Part shown: one piece after another, positions 1 through 11,936 of the stretch | Layout of the letters: each line of letters opens with the position of its first letter | How positions within the stretch are numbered: the stretch's first letter is position 1 | Assembly (NCBI GenBank): GCA_021234155.1 | Contig: JAJEKV010000051.1 | Span: forward strand, 6,854,761 to 6,918,760 | Source of the DNA: Isoetes taiwanensis | Taxonomy: Eukaryota > Streptophyta > Lycopodiopsida > Isoetales > Isoetaceae | Direction: 5' to 3' | DNA: 64,000 bases | Program-made: the position numbers and the translations under genes | The notes under the pieces: model-generated | Told to the model about the DNA's origin: nothing | The model's input: the letters and a program-made list of their open reading frames with translations, nothing else | Database searches by the model: none

Positions 1-4
1 TCTC

Positions 5-2723
5 TTGGATCAAGATGATTTCATGGACAGGCTTCAACAGGTTATTTCCAGGTATCCAAAGCCCAACGGACCTTCTGGTTGGATGTTTTCGTGGATAGCA
101 GTTTCTAAGGCCATTAAGAATTGGCTAAAGGAGTATAACATTAGGGCAGAGATTGAAAGGGAGGAGATCAGAATTGCCCAGGGATGGAGACTCAAAGCTA
201 AGATAAGAGAGATTAAAGATGATGAAAGATGCAGCTCAAAGTTTTTTTTTGCCAAGGCAAAAGGAAAAATCAAGAGAAACCACATTTTCGATATTAAGGT
301 TGGGGATGAAGTTATTATGGATGAAGACCAGATTAAAAAAGCAGCCTCAGAGCACTTCACTAATATTATGGATACCAATCATGACTACCAGTTTAACAGG
401 ATGGACGATTTTATAAATATACAACCAAAGGTCACGGTTGAAGACAATGCTTCCTTGCACAGGCCCTTTACCAATGCTGAGCTTCTCCTCACGGCCCGAG
501 AGATGGACAAGGGCAAGACCCCAGGGCCAAACGGACTCCCAGTCGAATTCTTCCTAAAAGCATGCTTATTCTTGGGGACTGCATTACAAGCATAGCCAAT
601 GAATTCAGGGATAAGAAATGTTTGGATGCCAGAATTAATACCAGTCTCATAACTCTCATCCCTAAGGTGGATATGTCAGTATCTTTCTCGGATTACAGGC
701 CAATCTCTCTCTCTAATGTGGTCTACAAGCTAATCTCGGGAACTATTGCTAGAAGGCTCAAACCTATGCTCGACAGAATTATTAGTTCTTCTCAGGCTGC
801 ATATCTTAAGGACAGGTTTATTTTAGACAATGTGGTCACAGCCATTCTGGGCCTTAACTGGGCAAAAGACTCCAACTAGGACACTGCTCTAATCAAGCTT
901 GACATCACCAAGGCATTTGATACAGTAAGTTGGAACTTTCTCTTTAAGTGCTACAATGCCATGGGTTTCTCCAATGAGGTAATTCTTATCTTCAGAGCTA
1001 TTCTTACTAATTCAAGATCTTCGGTTCTGATTAATGGGGAATGTAGCCCTTTTTTTTCCTCTGAAAAGAGGAGTAAAACAAGGTTGCCCCTTAGCCCCTT
1101 TCCCCTTCCTCATCATCATGGAGGCTCTACACTGTAAATTGGAGGAGGCCAAAAATTCTAACCTGATCCGTGGATTATACCTTCCTAATAATGATGAAGG
1201 AATGGATCAAATTTTGAATGGACATTTTACAGATGACACCTTTATTCTGGTTTCCATGGATAATCAGTCGATCATTAATACTCAAGTCATTCTGGAAAAC
1301 TTTGGTACTGCATCCGGTTGCAAGATTAATCCTATCTTGTCGAAAGTCATGGCCAAAGACCAGGTAAAAGGAGAACAGACGGCTGATCTCCTGGGTTGTA
1401 AGTATATTACTCCAACCAATTCTTCTAAAATTCTTGGTATTCCTTATGCTTTAAAAGGGAGCCCCTCTGATATATGGACAGAAATTATTGAGAAATTCCA
1501 AAAAAAGGTAGATAATCTTAATTCCAAGTATATCTCCAAGCAGGGCCGGGCAATTATTGCTGGCTCGGTTATCTCTTCATCTCATGTCTATCAATCTTCA
1601 GTGATCCTTGCTCCTAAGAAGGTCTCTAGTATTATTGGCAGGTTCATTTCCTGTGGCCAGAACAGAAGATGCTGGACCCCAGTGGCCATGACAGAATGCT
1701 GCAAAAGGAAAAAAGATGGAGGTCTAGGTGTCTTAAATATTGAGAAGCAAGGCCTAGCTCTTGCAGCCAAGTACTTTTTTAAAGCTGCTCACAATTTGAT
1801 TAAGCACCCAATTTCGGTCATCATTAGACATTATCTAAGGAAATGTTGGTTCTTTGGTTGGAGGCAGCTAAAGGTAGTTCTTCCTCACTCTATTATTTTC
1901 CCTTCACGGTTCAAAGATCTACTCCGGCTCTAATCAAGAAATGGATTAAGGCCTGGAACTTGGTCAGGGGATTGTTCGAATGGAAGGATGGGCTATCTAT
2001 GGACCAGTCTATTTTTTGGAATCCTGCTATTCTTACTAATAATCCTTCTTTATGTTTAGCCTGTCATTTCCCAGATCAAGCCAAGCTCTGGAGCACCAAA
2101 GAAATTGTTCTGATCAGGGATATGTACAATGAGGATGGGATTATTCCCTTTAGGGACTCAATCCTTGCTGAAGAAGGAGAGGCATACGAGAATCTCTACA
2201 ACAATATCTGCACCACCTTGCTTCAAGGGGAATGGTCCAATGATGATTGTAATTGGAACTATCATGGTAAAACGGTTCTATCAGTTAGAATGGCATATAA
2301 ATTCCTCATGAGGGGTTTTACTATGTCTATCCATGATAAATGGCAAGCAGGGGTAGAAAGATGCGTGAGAAACCTAAAATTCATGTGGTTCAGCCCAATC
2401 TACCCCAAAATCAAGTCCTTCATGTGGCAATTATGGCATAAGGCCTTGGCAAAAAGAGGACGAAGATCATCTCTTCAGGAATTGTATCTGGTCAGAGTGG
2501 GTGCTGGATTTAGCCTCCAATCTCTTTGGCTATAATATCTTATCTATGAGCTCCCTGGATTTCTTTTTGCCTGACAATCCGAACGATTGGACAATCTATA
2601 TTCTGCTATAGAGGATCTGGAAAGGGCACAATACGTTCATCTTCAATCATGAGATTACTCATCCGGAAGCTGTCATCAAGTAGATTACATATGATATTAA
2701 TTGGATTAATGCAGCCATTTAAT
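5..2723 (+). pseudogene. LINE ORF2 reverse transcriptase, frameshifted
   Basis: This is the reverse transcriptase of the L1-like element, which would copy the element RNA at a nicked chromosomal target. Visible motifs in order are KTPGPNGLPVEFF (about 511-552), the YRPISLSNVVYKLIS block (about 694-740), catalytic LDITKAFDTV (about 898-927), VKQGCPLAP (about 1075) and FTDD in place of the usual YADD (about 1222-1233). A region resembling the plant zf-RVT domain (IKSFMWQLWHKAL) lies near 2410-2450. The frame changes near 565, near 1045 at a T-run, and near 1900, and there is a TAG at 877-879 between conserved blocks. It is clearly non-functional. The endonuclease half would lie upstream of the window. 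Confidence 0.88.
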
Positions 2724-3248
2724 TTATGCTTATGCTTATGGTTTTTTCTTCGATTTCAGGGATCATCTTTGTGTTGGTGCGAAAGATCAAATGGAGGAAG
2801 ATCGATCCCAACGCCAACATGGAGTGGCTCAAAGTTTTTGGTCCCCCAAACCTGTACGGGCATGAAGAACCCTGTTCATGCAACTGCTGCTGTGACCAGA
2901 ACTATGATGTTAGAAGAGCTCTACTATGCGAGGCCAAGGATAACAGAGGAAGATTCAACATGGCCAAAGCGGAATCATGCCTGTGTGCATTTTGTGTTCT
3001 CACAATCATGGTCAGAGGAAGGGGGCGGAAAATCACCAATTTCCACCTCAGGTCCCCCTTCTAGTGTGATGATCCACGCATCCAGATACTTAAGCTGGAT
3101 TATCTCAGAGGAAGCTACAATTTCATGACTTAACTATTTTTCTTTTTAAAACTCTCTTTATATATGAGTGATATGGGTTATACTTCCCTGTAAAAAGTAA
3201 ACTTTTGTAACTTTATTTATATATAAATATACACATCGGCCTTCAATC

Positions 3249-3267
3249 AAAAAAAAAAAAAAAAAAA
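3249..3267 (+). other. LINE poly(A) tail
   Basis: Nineteen consecutive A residues follow an AT-rich 3' UTR and mark the 3' end of the upstream LINE. The sequence immediately after belongs to a Copia LTR. Confidence 0.85.
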
Positions 3268-3276
3268 GAGAGATAG

Positions 3277-3408
3277 TTCATTATTGTATATAAGAGCATG
3301 TACTCTTCATGAATTATACATTCACTTTGGGATTACCTTGTGTTCTTTCGGTATCGTTCTCTTTGTCTTGCTGCGTCACTTTATTCCTTGCATATTATAT
3401 TTCCAACA
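3277..3408 (+). mobile_element. 3' part of a Copia-type LTR
   Basis: These 132 bases match the last 132 bases of the complete 240-bp LTR at 20439-20678 almost base for base, including the same terminal TTCCAACA. The missing 5' half lies upstream of the LINE poly(A) tail. This fits a LINE insertion into an older LTR. Confidence 0.85.
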
Positions 3409-3995
3409 TGGTGATACTATAATAATGTTTTATAGACACTATATTATTCCATTTTCCATGATATGGATGAAAAACTTATTATAATCTCTCACAAATCTCC
3501 TCATTTCAAATCTATCCACTGCGAAGGTAACAACGACCATCTTTTGTCTTTCCATAATGCACACATATTGACAGCAAAATTAAAGTATAACATCCTAATT
3601 GTGAGAGAAAACTAATTTATGATGTTGCAAAAAGCAAAGGTAGAAAGTCGTAGCTAAAGAATAAAATAATAGGTCGAATTTGGAAGGATGTATCTCTCTC
3701 TATATAGCTCGAATTTCTACGATCTAAAGCTTTTTTGAAAAGCTCACAAAGTGTAGTTATATGGCAATAAAAATCAGTGAAAAAAATAAGTATTTTTTGA
3801 GTTATTGATGTTTTAGTGATTAACCCTGTTTTAAGACTGCAGGAGAAAAATTGATAGAAAGTAATATTCACATTGAATAGTTAGTTCTTTTTTTGTGATA
3901 AACTATATCTTCTTATCAACGATTATTGTTGCAAAAGAATCATTAATGATTCTATGTGATTACTTGCAAAGTAGGAAAAATCATGAGGTTATTTC
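3409..3995. other. AT-rich stretch without recognisable gene
   Basis: I see no coding similarity, RNA gene or clear repeat here. Short open frames on both strands are low-complexity and AT-driven. Confidence 0.5.
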
Positions 3996-4290
3996 AAAAC
4001 ATCATGGGAAAGCCATGTGATTTAGTGAGAACCATAGAAAAGTCATAAGATTAAATTGAAACATCATGGAAAAGCCATGTGATTTATCAAATTTTTGAAA
4101 CATCATGGGAAAGCCATGTGATTTATCAAATACTTGAAAGCACCATAGAAATTTCATAAGATTAAATTGAAACGTCGTGGAAAAGCCATGTGATTTATCA
4201 AATTTTTGAAACATAATGGAAAAGCCATGTGATTTATCGAAGTTTTGAAACATCATAGAAAAGCCATGTAATTTATCAAATCTTTGAACG
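3996..4290. repeat. Minisatellite with 39-bp unit
   Basis: About seven head-to-tail units contain CATGGAAAAGCCATGTGATT followed by TATCAAATTTTTGAAA. Most units are 39 bp. Two are shortened variants in which the core reads CATAGAAA followed by TTCATAAGATTAAATTG. The open frame on the minus strand across this stretch is a product of the repeat and not a gene. Confidence 0.85.
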
Positions 4291-4525
4291 CAATGGAGTG
4301 ACACTCCCCATATACTAATACAAATTTTCTTTATGAAAGCAATGGAGTGACATTTCCCATATGCTAATACAAGTTTTTATTTATGACAGCAATAAAGTGA
4401 TATTCTCCATATGCTCATATATGTTGTTTTTTATTTACAATGGAGCGATATTCCCCATATGCTAATATAAGTTGTTTTTTGTTTATGACAGCAACGGAGC
4501 GATATTTCTCCATAATATATGCTAA
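4288..4525. repeat. Minisatellite with about 50-bp unit
   Basis: Five units directly follow the 39-bp array. Each has GCAATGGAGTGACATT or a variant, then CCCATATGCTAATA, then a T-rich spacer ending in TTTATGACA. A weaker sixth unit is visible near 4570-4605. Confidence 0.8.
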
Positions 4526-4689
4526 TATAAATTTTAATCATATATCATATTATGCAGGTGAACATTTTTGAAAGCATGGAGAGATTACCCATATGCTATT
4601 ATATGCATGAATATTTTTCACCTTTAAAAAGTTGAATTTATTATTCTTTTTAACTACAAATCTATTTCATTATCTTCTGTCATTCTTCA

Positions 4690-4930
4690 TAGAAAAAAAA
4701 CGGGCATGGCAACAACATTATCCTACAGGTCAAGGACCATATCAATTTTTATGGAACTGATTTTGCTTCACCTCGAATACGTGCTGATATATTTACAAAA
4801 GCACTTATTGCATGCTATGAATATACTCTCAGAGGGGGCTCTGGTTTTTTCTTTTTGATTCCCACAAAAGGTTTTCTTTTTACTCAAGCTAGAGTTCAAT
4901 TCTTGGGGGAGGGGGGGGGGGGGGGAGGGG
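4690..4930 (+). mobile_element. Copia RNase H tail and G-rich tract
   Basis: One frame reads IRADIFTKAL, close to the C-terminal ADIFTKAL motif of Copia RNase H, followed by a short tail. A run of G interrupted by single A bases (4905-4930) follows, like an expanded polypurine tract. No LTR follows, because the sequence switches to gypsy fragment A at 4931. The tract could also form a G-quadruplex. The remnant is short, so confidence is modest. Confidence 0.5.
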
Positions 4931-5252
4931 CGCCATGCGTGACTTCTTTAATCTATTGATCATAAACCCGACTCTTGAGTATCAGGACCTTATCATGAAG
5001 GCTTGGGCCAAATATAAATTAGTGCGTGCAGTGAGGGAGAGTATCCGATATACGGTCCTCCATCCCCTTACAACACCATAGACCAACCTTTTTGTTAAAC
5101 CCCCTTGTATAAATAAATTTTCATCTTTGTTGTTTGTGTGGGCATTATGCCAAATGTAACCTACATCCATCTTAATATCAAGCAATTTTCTATCAACCAG
5201 TTTATAGTAGTCACGTGAAATTTTGTGCTTATTTCCATTTTGTTTATTTTAG

Positions 5253-6430
5253 ACTGTGCACGTCCCCCTCCTAAGTGACACTAGTGCAACCTAGTCATCT
5301 TACTCCAGAGCAGGAGCTCACCCTTATAAAGCGACAGCTTACTGAGCTCCAAGCATATGTATTGCATGCCAATCCACCGCTGACACCGCAGGAGGATGGG
5401 CCTGAGGTTCCTGTTTTACCAGACCAGCACCCACCACCACCGGTACCAGTACCTGCTCCAGTTACATCCACCCGTTCAAAGCATGTACGGAGCACCTCAT
5501 CATCGGACACCTCGTCTGAGTCGTCTGAATCCTTAGACTCGTCTGAATCAGAGGGTGAGCATGCCAAGGCCAAGAAAAAGGATAATCAGAAAATTGTGGA
5601 CTCTGTCATCACTAGCATTTGGAAAAACTGCAAGTTGGCATAATTTTTGGGCAAAACCAGGTCCAGAGTGGATGCCGAATCTTGGTTAGACAAGATGCAT
5701 GAGTTTGGAAAATTCGATGGCATGCTACAGAAGGATATCGGCACGGTAGCCACCACAAATCTTCTGAGGGTATGCCGTATTTCTTTGGAAAGGATCGCCC
5801 GCTCCCATGGGTGACGAGGGGTAGGTGCGGATATAAGTTTTTTGCTAAAGCCTTTAAGTCTCATTATGTCCCCAGAGGTCATCGTTGCCAGCAGATTCAG
5901 AGTTTTTACCGCTTGGAGCAAAAGAACATGACCGCCAAGCATATACAGATGAGTTCATGAGGCTGCATTTGTATGTCTCAGGGATAAATGGCCTTGAGGA
6001 CAATCGAGGGGATACACGAAGGGTTAGCCCCTACCCTAAGGAAGATGGTTTGAGCAATCGACCCTAAAAGCGAAGAGGTAAGCGAGGCTAAGGCTCTTAG
6101 CCTCGAGGAGGACACCCTAAGTATCGGCCACCACGTCCCTCTACATTAACTTCGAATAGGTTTTATACACCATATAAGGGACGTTCACCCAATCCTGGGC
6201 GCTCTCCTCCACTGGGTATCGAAGCGGGACAAGAAAGTTTCCTTCACCATCCCAGATAAGTCTGCTAGTACCACAGGAGCTGTCGGAGATATTCTTCAAG
6301 CAATACCAAAAGAAGCTCGTGAACAGTTGCCAAGGGACAAAGCATGTTATCGATGTTTCCGTCACGGGACATTGTATGCAAGAATGCAGATGTTACCCAA
6401 ACGCCGAAAGCTGCTCTTGCCGAGGTGAAT
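5253..6430 (+). pseudogene. gag of gypsy fragment A
   Basis: This is the capsid region of the element. It begins after a pyrimidine-rich splice-acceptor-like sequence (TGTTTATTTTAG ending at 5252). A proline-rich stretch, a serine/aspartate-rich stretch (STSSSDTSSESSESLDSS, about 5492-5545) and gag-like coding follow. The frame is broken by a stop near 5641 and several indels. The zinc knuckle, intact in element B, is damaged here near 6345-6385 (CFRHGT instead of CFRLGH). It would have packaged element RNA. Confidence 0.75.
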
Positions 6431-6440
6431 TGGAAAGCTT

Positions 6441-8391
6441 GTGAACCCGGACAACGTTTCGATGACGCAGGGCGCAGATTATATCAAGGTGAGTCTCATA
6501 TTTATCTTTGCTATTGAGACCGGACAAGCAGACAATCAGCCCTCTGTCATATCCACCGTGAGCCAAGTAGATTGTAAACCCTTTATCATCCTCATGGATA
6601 CAGGTAGTACACACAACTTTGCTTCCCCTAGAATGGCAAAAGCTTTGCAGCTTACTCCCTTAATGTCAAAGCCACGTCCAGTCACGTTGGCTAGTGGGGC
6701 CGTCCGCCACACGAAGGGCCGTCGCATCAATTTGAACATTCAGCTGCCAGGAGCACCCATTGCTCTAAGGGGCGTCATGGATATTGGTCGCTATGACCTC
6801 ATTGTGGGGATGGAATTTCTGGCTGCTGCAAAGGCAAATATTGATTGTGAAAAGCGAGAGGTTACCTTCAATGCAGCCAACAGACTGACCATAGCAAGTA
6901 AACCAGTTATTCCCATCATACAGTGTACCTCATTACACCGGTTGAATAGAGCTATCAAAAAGTCGCAGGTTCTTTGCATCATACGACTTGCTTCAGTAGA
7001 AGCCAAGTCTAAGCAAGACGAAGTTATTGATAGCCTTCCTCCAGCAATAGCAGCTGTTCTACGAGAATACCATGACCTCTTTCCAGATAAGATTCATCGA
7101 TTGCCCCCTTTTAGAGGCATGGAATGTGAAATTACCCTAGAACCAGGCACCAAGCCTACCAGTAAGACCCCATACAGAATGAGTACCCCTGAGTTAACTG
7201 AGCTTAAGAAATAGTTGCAGGAGCTCCTCAAGTTGGGCTTCATTCGGCCGAGTGTGTCACCTTTTGGCGCCCTGATACTCTTTGTGAAGAAGAAGGAGCA
7301 CTCTAAGAATGTGCATTGACTATCGCCAACTGAATAAGCACACTCGGTATACCTTACCGCATGCCGACGATCTGATAGATCAGCTACAGGGGGCTAAGTA
7401 TTTTACGAAGATTGATCTTCGTTCAGGATATCACCAGATACGAATTAAAGAGGACAACATTCATAAGTCCGCATTCCGGACACGTTATGGGCATTATGAG
7501 TTTATTGTGATGCCGTTTGGCCTAACTAATGCTCCAGCCATCTTTATGAGGCTGATGAAAGATGTCTTCCGTAAACATCTTGATGATTTTGTCATCATAT
7601 TCTTTGATGATATCCTAATATACAGTAAGACCTTAGAGGACCATGTTCTCCAAGTGTCGGTTTGCAACCATCAAGGTTGATTACCTGGGACATATTGTCT
7701 CCGCAGAAGGGATAGCCACAGATCCAGCCAAGATTGAGACAGTAAAGGATTGGCCAATTCCAACCGATGTGTCTGAATTCTAGCTTTCTAGGGTTGGCCG
7801 GATATTACCGCAAGTTTGTGAAAGACTTTGCTAAGCTCGCCGCACTCTTGACGGACCTAACCAAGCATGAAAAGGTTAGGGATTGGATGGCACATTGGAA
7901 AGAAAATTGTCACCTTGCCAGACCCTCATAAGGATAAGTGGGTTGCCACGGATGCTAGTAAGATAGCTACCGGTGGTGTATTAATGCAAGAAGGTTGGGT
8001 CATCGCGTATGATTCCAGAAAGATGAATGATGCGGAGCAGCAATACCCCACGCATGACCAAGAATTGCTTGCTGTCGTGCGTGCCTTGCGCATCTGGAGG
8101 CACTATTTACTTGGGAGACGATTCCGGTTGGATATCGATCACCAAAGCCTCCAATATATTTTCATGCAACCCCACCTTAATTTGAGATAACGACGATGGA
8201 TGGAATTCCTCGATGAGTATGATTTTGAGGTTCTCTATAAGCCGGGCAAGCATAATGTTGTTTTTGATGTGCTTTCCAGACATCCATTGGTCACTCGAAC
8301 GCATTGTAATGCCATATCCACGCTCTCTAGTGAGTTTGGTAAGCAAATACAACATGCCCTTCCCATGGATCCAGAATTTCAGGAGATATGA
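6441..8391 (+). pseudogene. protease-RT-RNase H of gypsy fragment A
   Basis: The aspartic protease motif is ILMDTGSTHNFAS (about 6586-6625). An RT follows with [12 protein letters not shown] and [14 protein letters not shown], and with FFDDILIYS (about 7600-7626) as the catalytic YxDD equivalent. RNase H shows WVATDASKIATGG, the THDQELLAVV block and a DVLSRHP motif. Lesions include a TAG at 7212-7214 (LKK-stop-LQE), a one-base loss near 7300, a deletion of about 55 bp after [12 protein letters not shown], and a frame change near 7675. All of these also occur in element B. Not functional. Confidence 0.88.
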
Positions 8392-8419
8392 CAAAGTCTG
8401 TCCAAGGAAGCCAGAATAG

Positions 8420-9533
8420 ATAAGAATAGAATAGAATAGAATATAATTTTATCGTCCACGGAGACCAACTGGCCTATGGGACCCAAGTACAAAGAGAGAG
8501 AGCAGCAGGCGTATTACTACCAGGATTAAAAAACCCCGCCCGAAGGGTTTAGGAGGAAAAACCTTAGTAGCAATAAGGATCTTTGACATAACCGCCTGAT
8601 TATATACATAATCACAAGTAATTTGAGGTTAATGTCGGACGAGGGGGCATAAGCGAGTCCGCGTATCCATTACCTCCCGGAGGTACGATCCCAACAAGCC
8701 CTACAGAGGCCGTGCTCCAGTAGCTCATGCAAGGCGATGGGGCACAACTAAGCAGAAAGCATACCGAGGCGGATATGCCCGTCTGGCCGGACAAAGCACT
8801 GGAGGGCGTGACTTTCGCCCTCAATGGCCTGTTGACGGCAGCGGCGGACTCTGTCCTCACGCGGCCCCGAATCCATCTCCCCTGTCTCAATGCGGAGGTG
8901 GTGTGCACTGTGCGAATGGAAGCAATCACCTGCGGCTTTTCATGGGTAGATGGGTGCGCGCAGTAGTGGTGTGGGCCCCTCGTGAGCATGGGATTAACCT
9001 GCTTGTCGATAATTTGCCACCTTGACATGTGACGGGGGCCTCTGCATCCCAAAGCTTGGCCATGAAGCAAGCATCCAAATCTTTGCTTCAAAAGCGCGCG
9101 TTCCTTCTGTGTATATGCGGTCCACATCGTGTGCACGCACATTCCATAGCGAGAACCACTGGGCTTGCTTGTCTTTCCAGCCGGGCTTTGAGTCGCTGCG
9201 GGCCCATCGCCCTTTGCCAAAGCAAGGTTGGGCAGCCGGGCTTCATCCATAGCCACCACCTTACGGAAGTAAATAATGTGGCGTTCCAGCGCCAACCCCC
9301 TCTGTAATGGAAGGAAGCCCTGTCTCTTGGAGCAAAGATCGATATGGGACCGTGGATTTCACTCCGGTGCCGGGCCAAGAAAGCTTTACGTACCTGCTCT
9401 AGATCGTTCCAAGTGGTGAGGGATATCACCTGGCCCCACACTTACGCCCCATAGAGAAGGACCCGGTTCAACCAAGGCCACGAACAAGTGTGCTGGTGAC
9501 CCCATGCATACTGCTACGCCTTGTATTTGTTGT
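8420..9533 (-). mobile_element. 3' end of a LINE with (CTATT)n tail, copy R1
   Basis: This is the 5'-truncated 3' end of a non-LTR element on the minus strand, one of three related copies in the window (see 27310-28230 and 41605-42440). On its strand it has a decayed ORF2 C-terminus with SLTTWNDLEQVRKAFLAR (about 9424-9371) and RHIIYFRKVVAMDEARLPNLALA (about 9280-9215). It ends in a 3' UTR shared with the other copies (GTTTTTCCTCC, then AACCCTTCGGGCGGGG) and a short (CTATT)n microsatellite at 8420-8445. The C-terminal region resembles that of LINE ORF2 proteins. The family assignment is tentative. Confidence 0.7.
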
Positions 9534-11490
9534 TGTGGCGCTCCCTCGAACATATACGACCCTCGGACGTATACATCGGGGACTTTCCCCTCCCATGGCG
9601 ACCAACTTCGCCATGAGCAGAACCCTCCTCCGCCTATTTGGGCCATCTATAATAACGATGCGAAAAGAAGGACACGAAAAGGGTCATTCGCCCACGCCTT
9701 CAATGGGGCTCCTACGCCGTGAAGCGTGAATACAAGGGTTAGCACCAAAGCATAAATCACATATAAATAACCACCTCGAAGGGTGGCATATCCATCCAAA
9801 TACCAACGGCAAAGAATATGCATCTAAACCTAAGAAAACACCCCAAATTCATGGTTCTACCCCGGTTCAGACTCCAATGAGGATCGACTGACGGCTAGGC
9901 CTCAAGAGATCAGCAGACCGAATCTTGACATGGCATTGGCTGGCATAGAACATTGGCTAGGGTTGTCCACTCCATCCGCCCCTCACGTGCACACTTTGCG
10001 GATGGGTCAATTCACGCTATGGCGTCGCTATAGCCTTCCCAGGACGCGGGCTCGAGGCATCACCCCTGGCGAGCCTACTCCGGGGTTCATGAAGCCCCGG
10101 TCCGATGAGGCAGGTCAGGGAAGCGTCCCCTTCCAGAATCACAGTGGCTCCATGGGCGAGCTAGAGAATACGTGCCGCATCAGCGACCCCCGCATCCGTA
10201 CCCGGTAGTGCATCCACATATCCATAGCTACAACAGAGATAAACATATGTCGTAAAACATGAGAGCTCCTACCCAAGGCTCGGACTCATGGGGAGGTAGA
10301 CTGGCGGCTAGGCCTCAAGATAGAGCGCACCAGAGTTATAACAAATGGCGGGGGTGGCTATAGACAATGGCTAGGGTTGACCACTCCATCCGCCCCTCTG
10401 TGCATACTTTGCGGATGGGCTAGATCGAGGGCTACGGCATGACTCTAGCCTTTCGGATATGCAATCCCATGGTATCACCCATCGGGACTACTCCAGGTTA
10501 CATCTCCCTGGTCCGTCGAGGCAGGAAGGGTTGCATCTCCCCTTCCCAGGGTCTAGAGGTTCCACGGGCGGCTAGAGAATCGTGGCGACACACGATTCGT
10601 CCCCGACTTATCCCTCAAAACACGAGCCGGGCCAACACCACGCAACTCTTGAGAGGCGGGGGCAACACCATTGCCCGGGAGGTGTGGGACCCATGCGCGG
10701 CCCACATGAAGTGGCCAGACCATAAGCCTAGCACGCTATGGGATCCCCGGTAGCCACGCTCGCCAGGGACCCTCCCTCAGGTATCTCCTCTAGCCCGTTG
10801 TATAGTCTTTGAGTCACATCATAGCCCCTTAGCCCGGTGGGTTCCTATGCACAGCCGCAATAATAATAGGAACTAAAGGGTCTAACTAGGAGCATTACTA
10901 AGTACGGCTACTAGGTCTCTACCCCCCTTCCCAATACAAGAGGAGCAAACATGATCAACCATCATCATACAATATCGTACCATGATAATCATCAGAATAA
11001 CATCTAACCTAATCATACATATCTAACTTACAGTTAGGGTTCCTTGATTAGTGTTCAAGATGTTGAATAAGGGGTTCTAAGATGGCTCTACTCTAGATAC
11101 AATTCTTGATTCATCATCCGGGGTGCTAACTTTCGAGATGAACTACTATGAACACTACTCCAAATACACGCTCCGGCGCTCCCTCCCATTCTGGCGTCTC
11201 CATGGTCTTGCGGTGGTGGCCGCGCTCACTCAAGATCGTGCACACACTCACGGGGCCTCTTGCACTAGGCTATGCCACAGCAAACGATGCTCGAAAAGGG
11301 GTTTCGAATGCGAAGAACGTTCCCAGGGTGATAGGGCCAGGAAAAGAGGCCTAGGGTTAGGGTTTAGGTTAATATAGGTTAGGGTCCACATGGGATGACA
11401 CGTTGCTCCAATGGGATATGGCCACGTGGCGGTTGCCCAATAGGATAAGGCCATATGGGACATGGGTCTTATCCTAAGGTTATCTAAGTT
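9534..11490 (-). mobile_element. LTR of chromovirus-like element D
   Basis: The stretch matches the LTR of element B (29334-30855) over long blocks, for example ACTCCATCCGCCCC, then CACACTTTGC, then GGTCCGATGAGGCAGGTCAG. It begins on the plus strand with TGTGGCGCTCCC where B has TGTGACGCTCCC. It follows the integrase-chromodomain remnant of D, so it is D's 3' LTR. The inner edge is uncertain (somewhere around 11380-11500). Within it a segment of about 400 bp is duplicated. A run of telomere-like repeats (TAGGGTTAGGGTTTAGG) lies at about 11351-11370. Confidence 0.75.
9870..10620. repeat. Internal tandem duplication in LTR D
   Basis: Two diverged copies of about 350-400 bp (about 9870-10210 and 10290-10620) both contain GGCTAGGCCTCAAGA, TTGGCTAGGGTTG or close variants, CCACTCCATCCGCCCCTC and ACTTTGCGGATGGG. 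The LTR of element B carries only one copy of this block. Confidence 0.7.
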
Positions 11491-11505
11491 ATATACAACA
11501 CGAAG

Positions 11506-11936
11506 CTAAGCACCTGGCAAGTCGGCGTCGACAAGCTCGGAGACGACTCGCCCATCAAACTCCCTCATGAAGTCCGGGTATTGCTTCTCTAAATCCTGCT
11601 TCAATACCCACGTTGCGTCTTCCACGGGCAAGTGCTTCCACTTGACCAAGTATTGGGAGGCGAGACCTCCCCGGTCTTCTTGAATGCCTTATCAAGAAGC
11701 AATTCATGCACAATTTCAACTTGTTCCTCCGTCATTTCCAACAGGGTTGGAGTTTCCAAAACCTCATCAGGATTTGGGTTGTGCCTTTTTAAGAGGCTCA
11801 CATGGTGTTCAGCCACGATTATCGCCCGGCCCGGGGCATTATCGCATCTTACCCTCATCAGCGTACATGCCATCCCCGGCGTAATGCGTCGGCCGTGTAG
11901 CCAAGCAAGTAGAGCCCTAGGGGGCAACTTGCAAGG
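11506..11936 (-). pseudogene. Integrase C-terminus and chromodomain of element D
   Basis: On the minus strand, HVSLLKRHNPNPDEVLETPTLLEM and EEQVEIVHELLLDKAFKKT match the same part of element B, where the integrase GPF region leads into the chromodomain. After a one-base frame change the frame continues with VKWKHLPVEDATWVLKQDL and ends at a TAG at 11506-11508. Chromodomains at the integrase C-terminus steer integration to chromatin carrying particular histone marks. The upstream part is lost at 11937, where element C's LTR begins. Confidence 0.8.

Larger units (their letters stand above)
1..3267 (+). mobile_element. Decayed L1-like LINE, 5' end outside window
   Basis: A plant L1-like non-LTR retrotransposon runs from before base 1 to a poly(A) tail. 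It holds, in order, the region before the reverse transcriptase, the RT, a post-RT zinc-binding (zf-RVT-like) region and a short C-terminal segment ending near 2723. A 3' UTR of about 500 bp follows, then the A-run at 3249-3267. The tail directly abuts a fragment of a Copia LTR, so the LINE probably inserted into that LTR. The 5' target-site duplication cannot be checked because the 5' end is missing. Confidence 0.9.
4931..8424 (+). mobile_element. Ty3/gypsy fragment A, internal region only
   Basis: This is an internal piece of a Ty3/gypsy element holding gag, protease, RT and RNase H but no integrase and no LTR. It matches the minus-strand segment 32766-36257 of element B over its whole length (3494 against 3492 bp) and shares several disabling changes with it. 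The left edge is at the G-tract. The right edge is exactly where the (AATAG)n tail of a LINE begins. It is a truncated copy and cannot be active. Confidence 0.92.

Noticed and set aside
4002-4304. Open frame of 100 codons on the minus strand
   Set aside because: It is the translation of the 39-bp tandem repeat (HGFSMMFQKFDKS repeated) and has no gene features.
3996-4605. CRISPR-like array
   Set aside because: The units are contiguous and diverged with no unique spacers, and the DNA is plant nuclear.
8727-9307. Plus-strand open frames of 76-92 codons
   Set aside because: They overlap the LINE R1 coding strand, which is minus, and show no domain.
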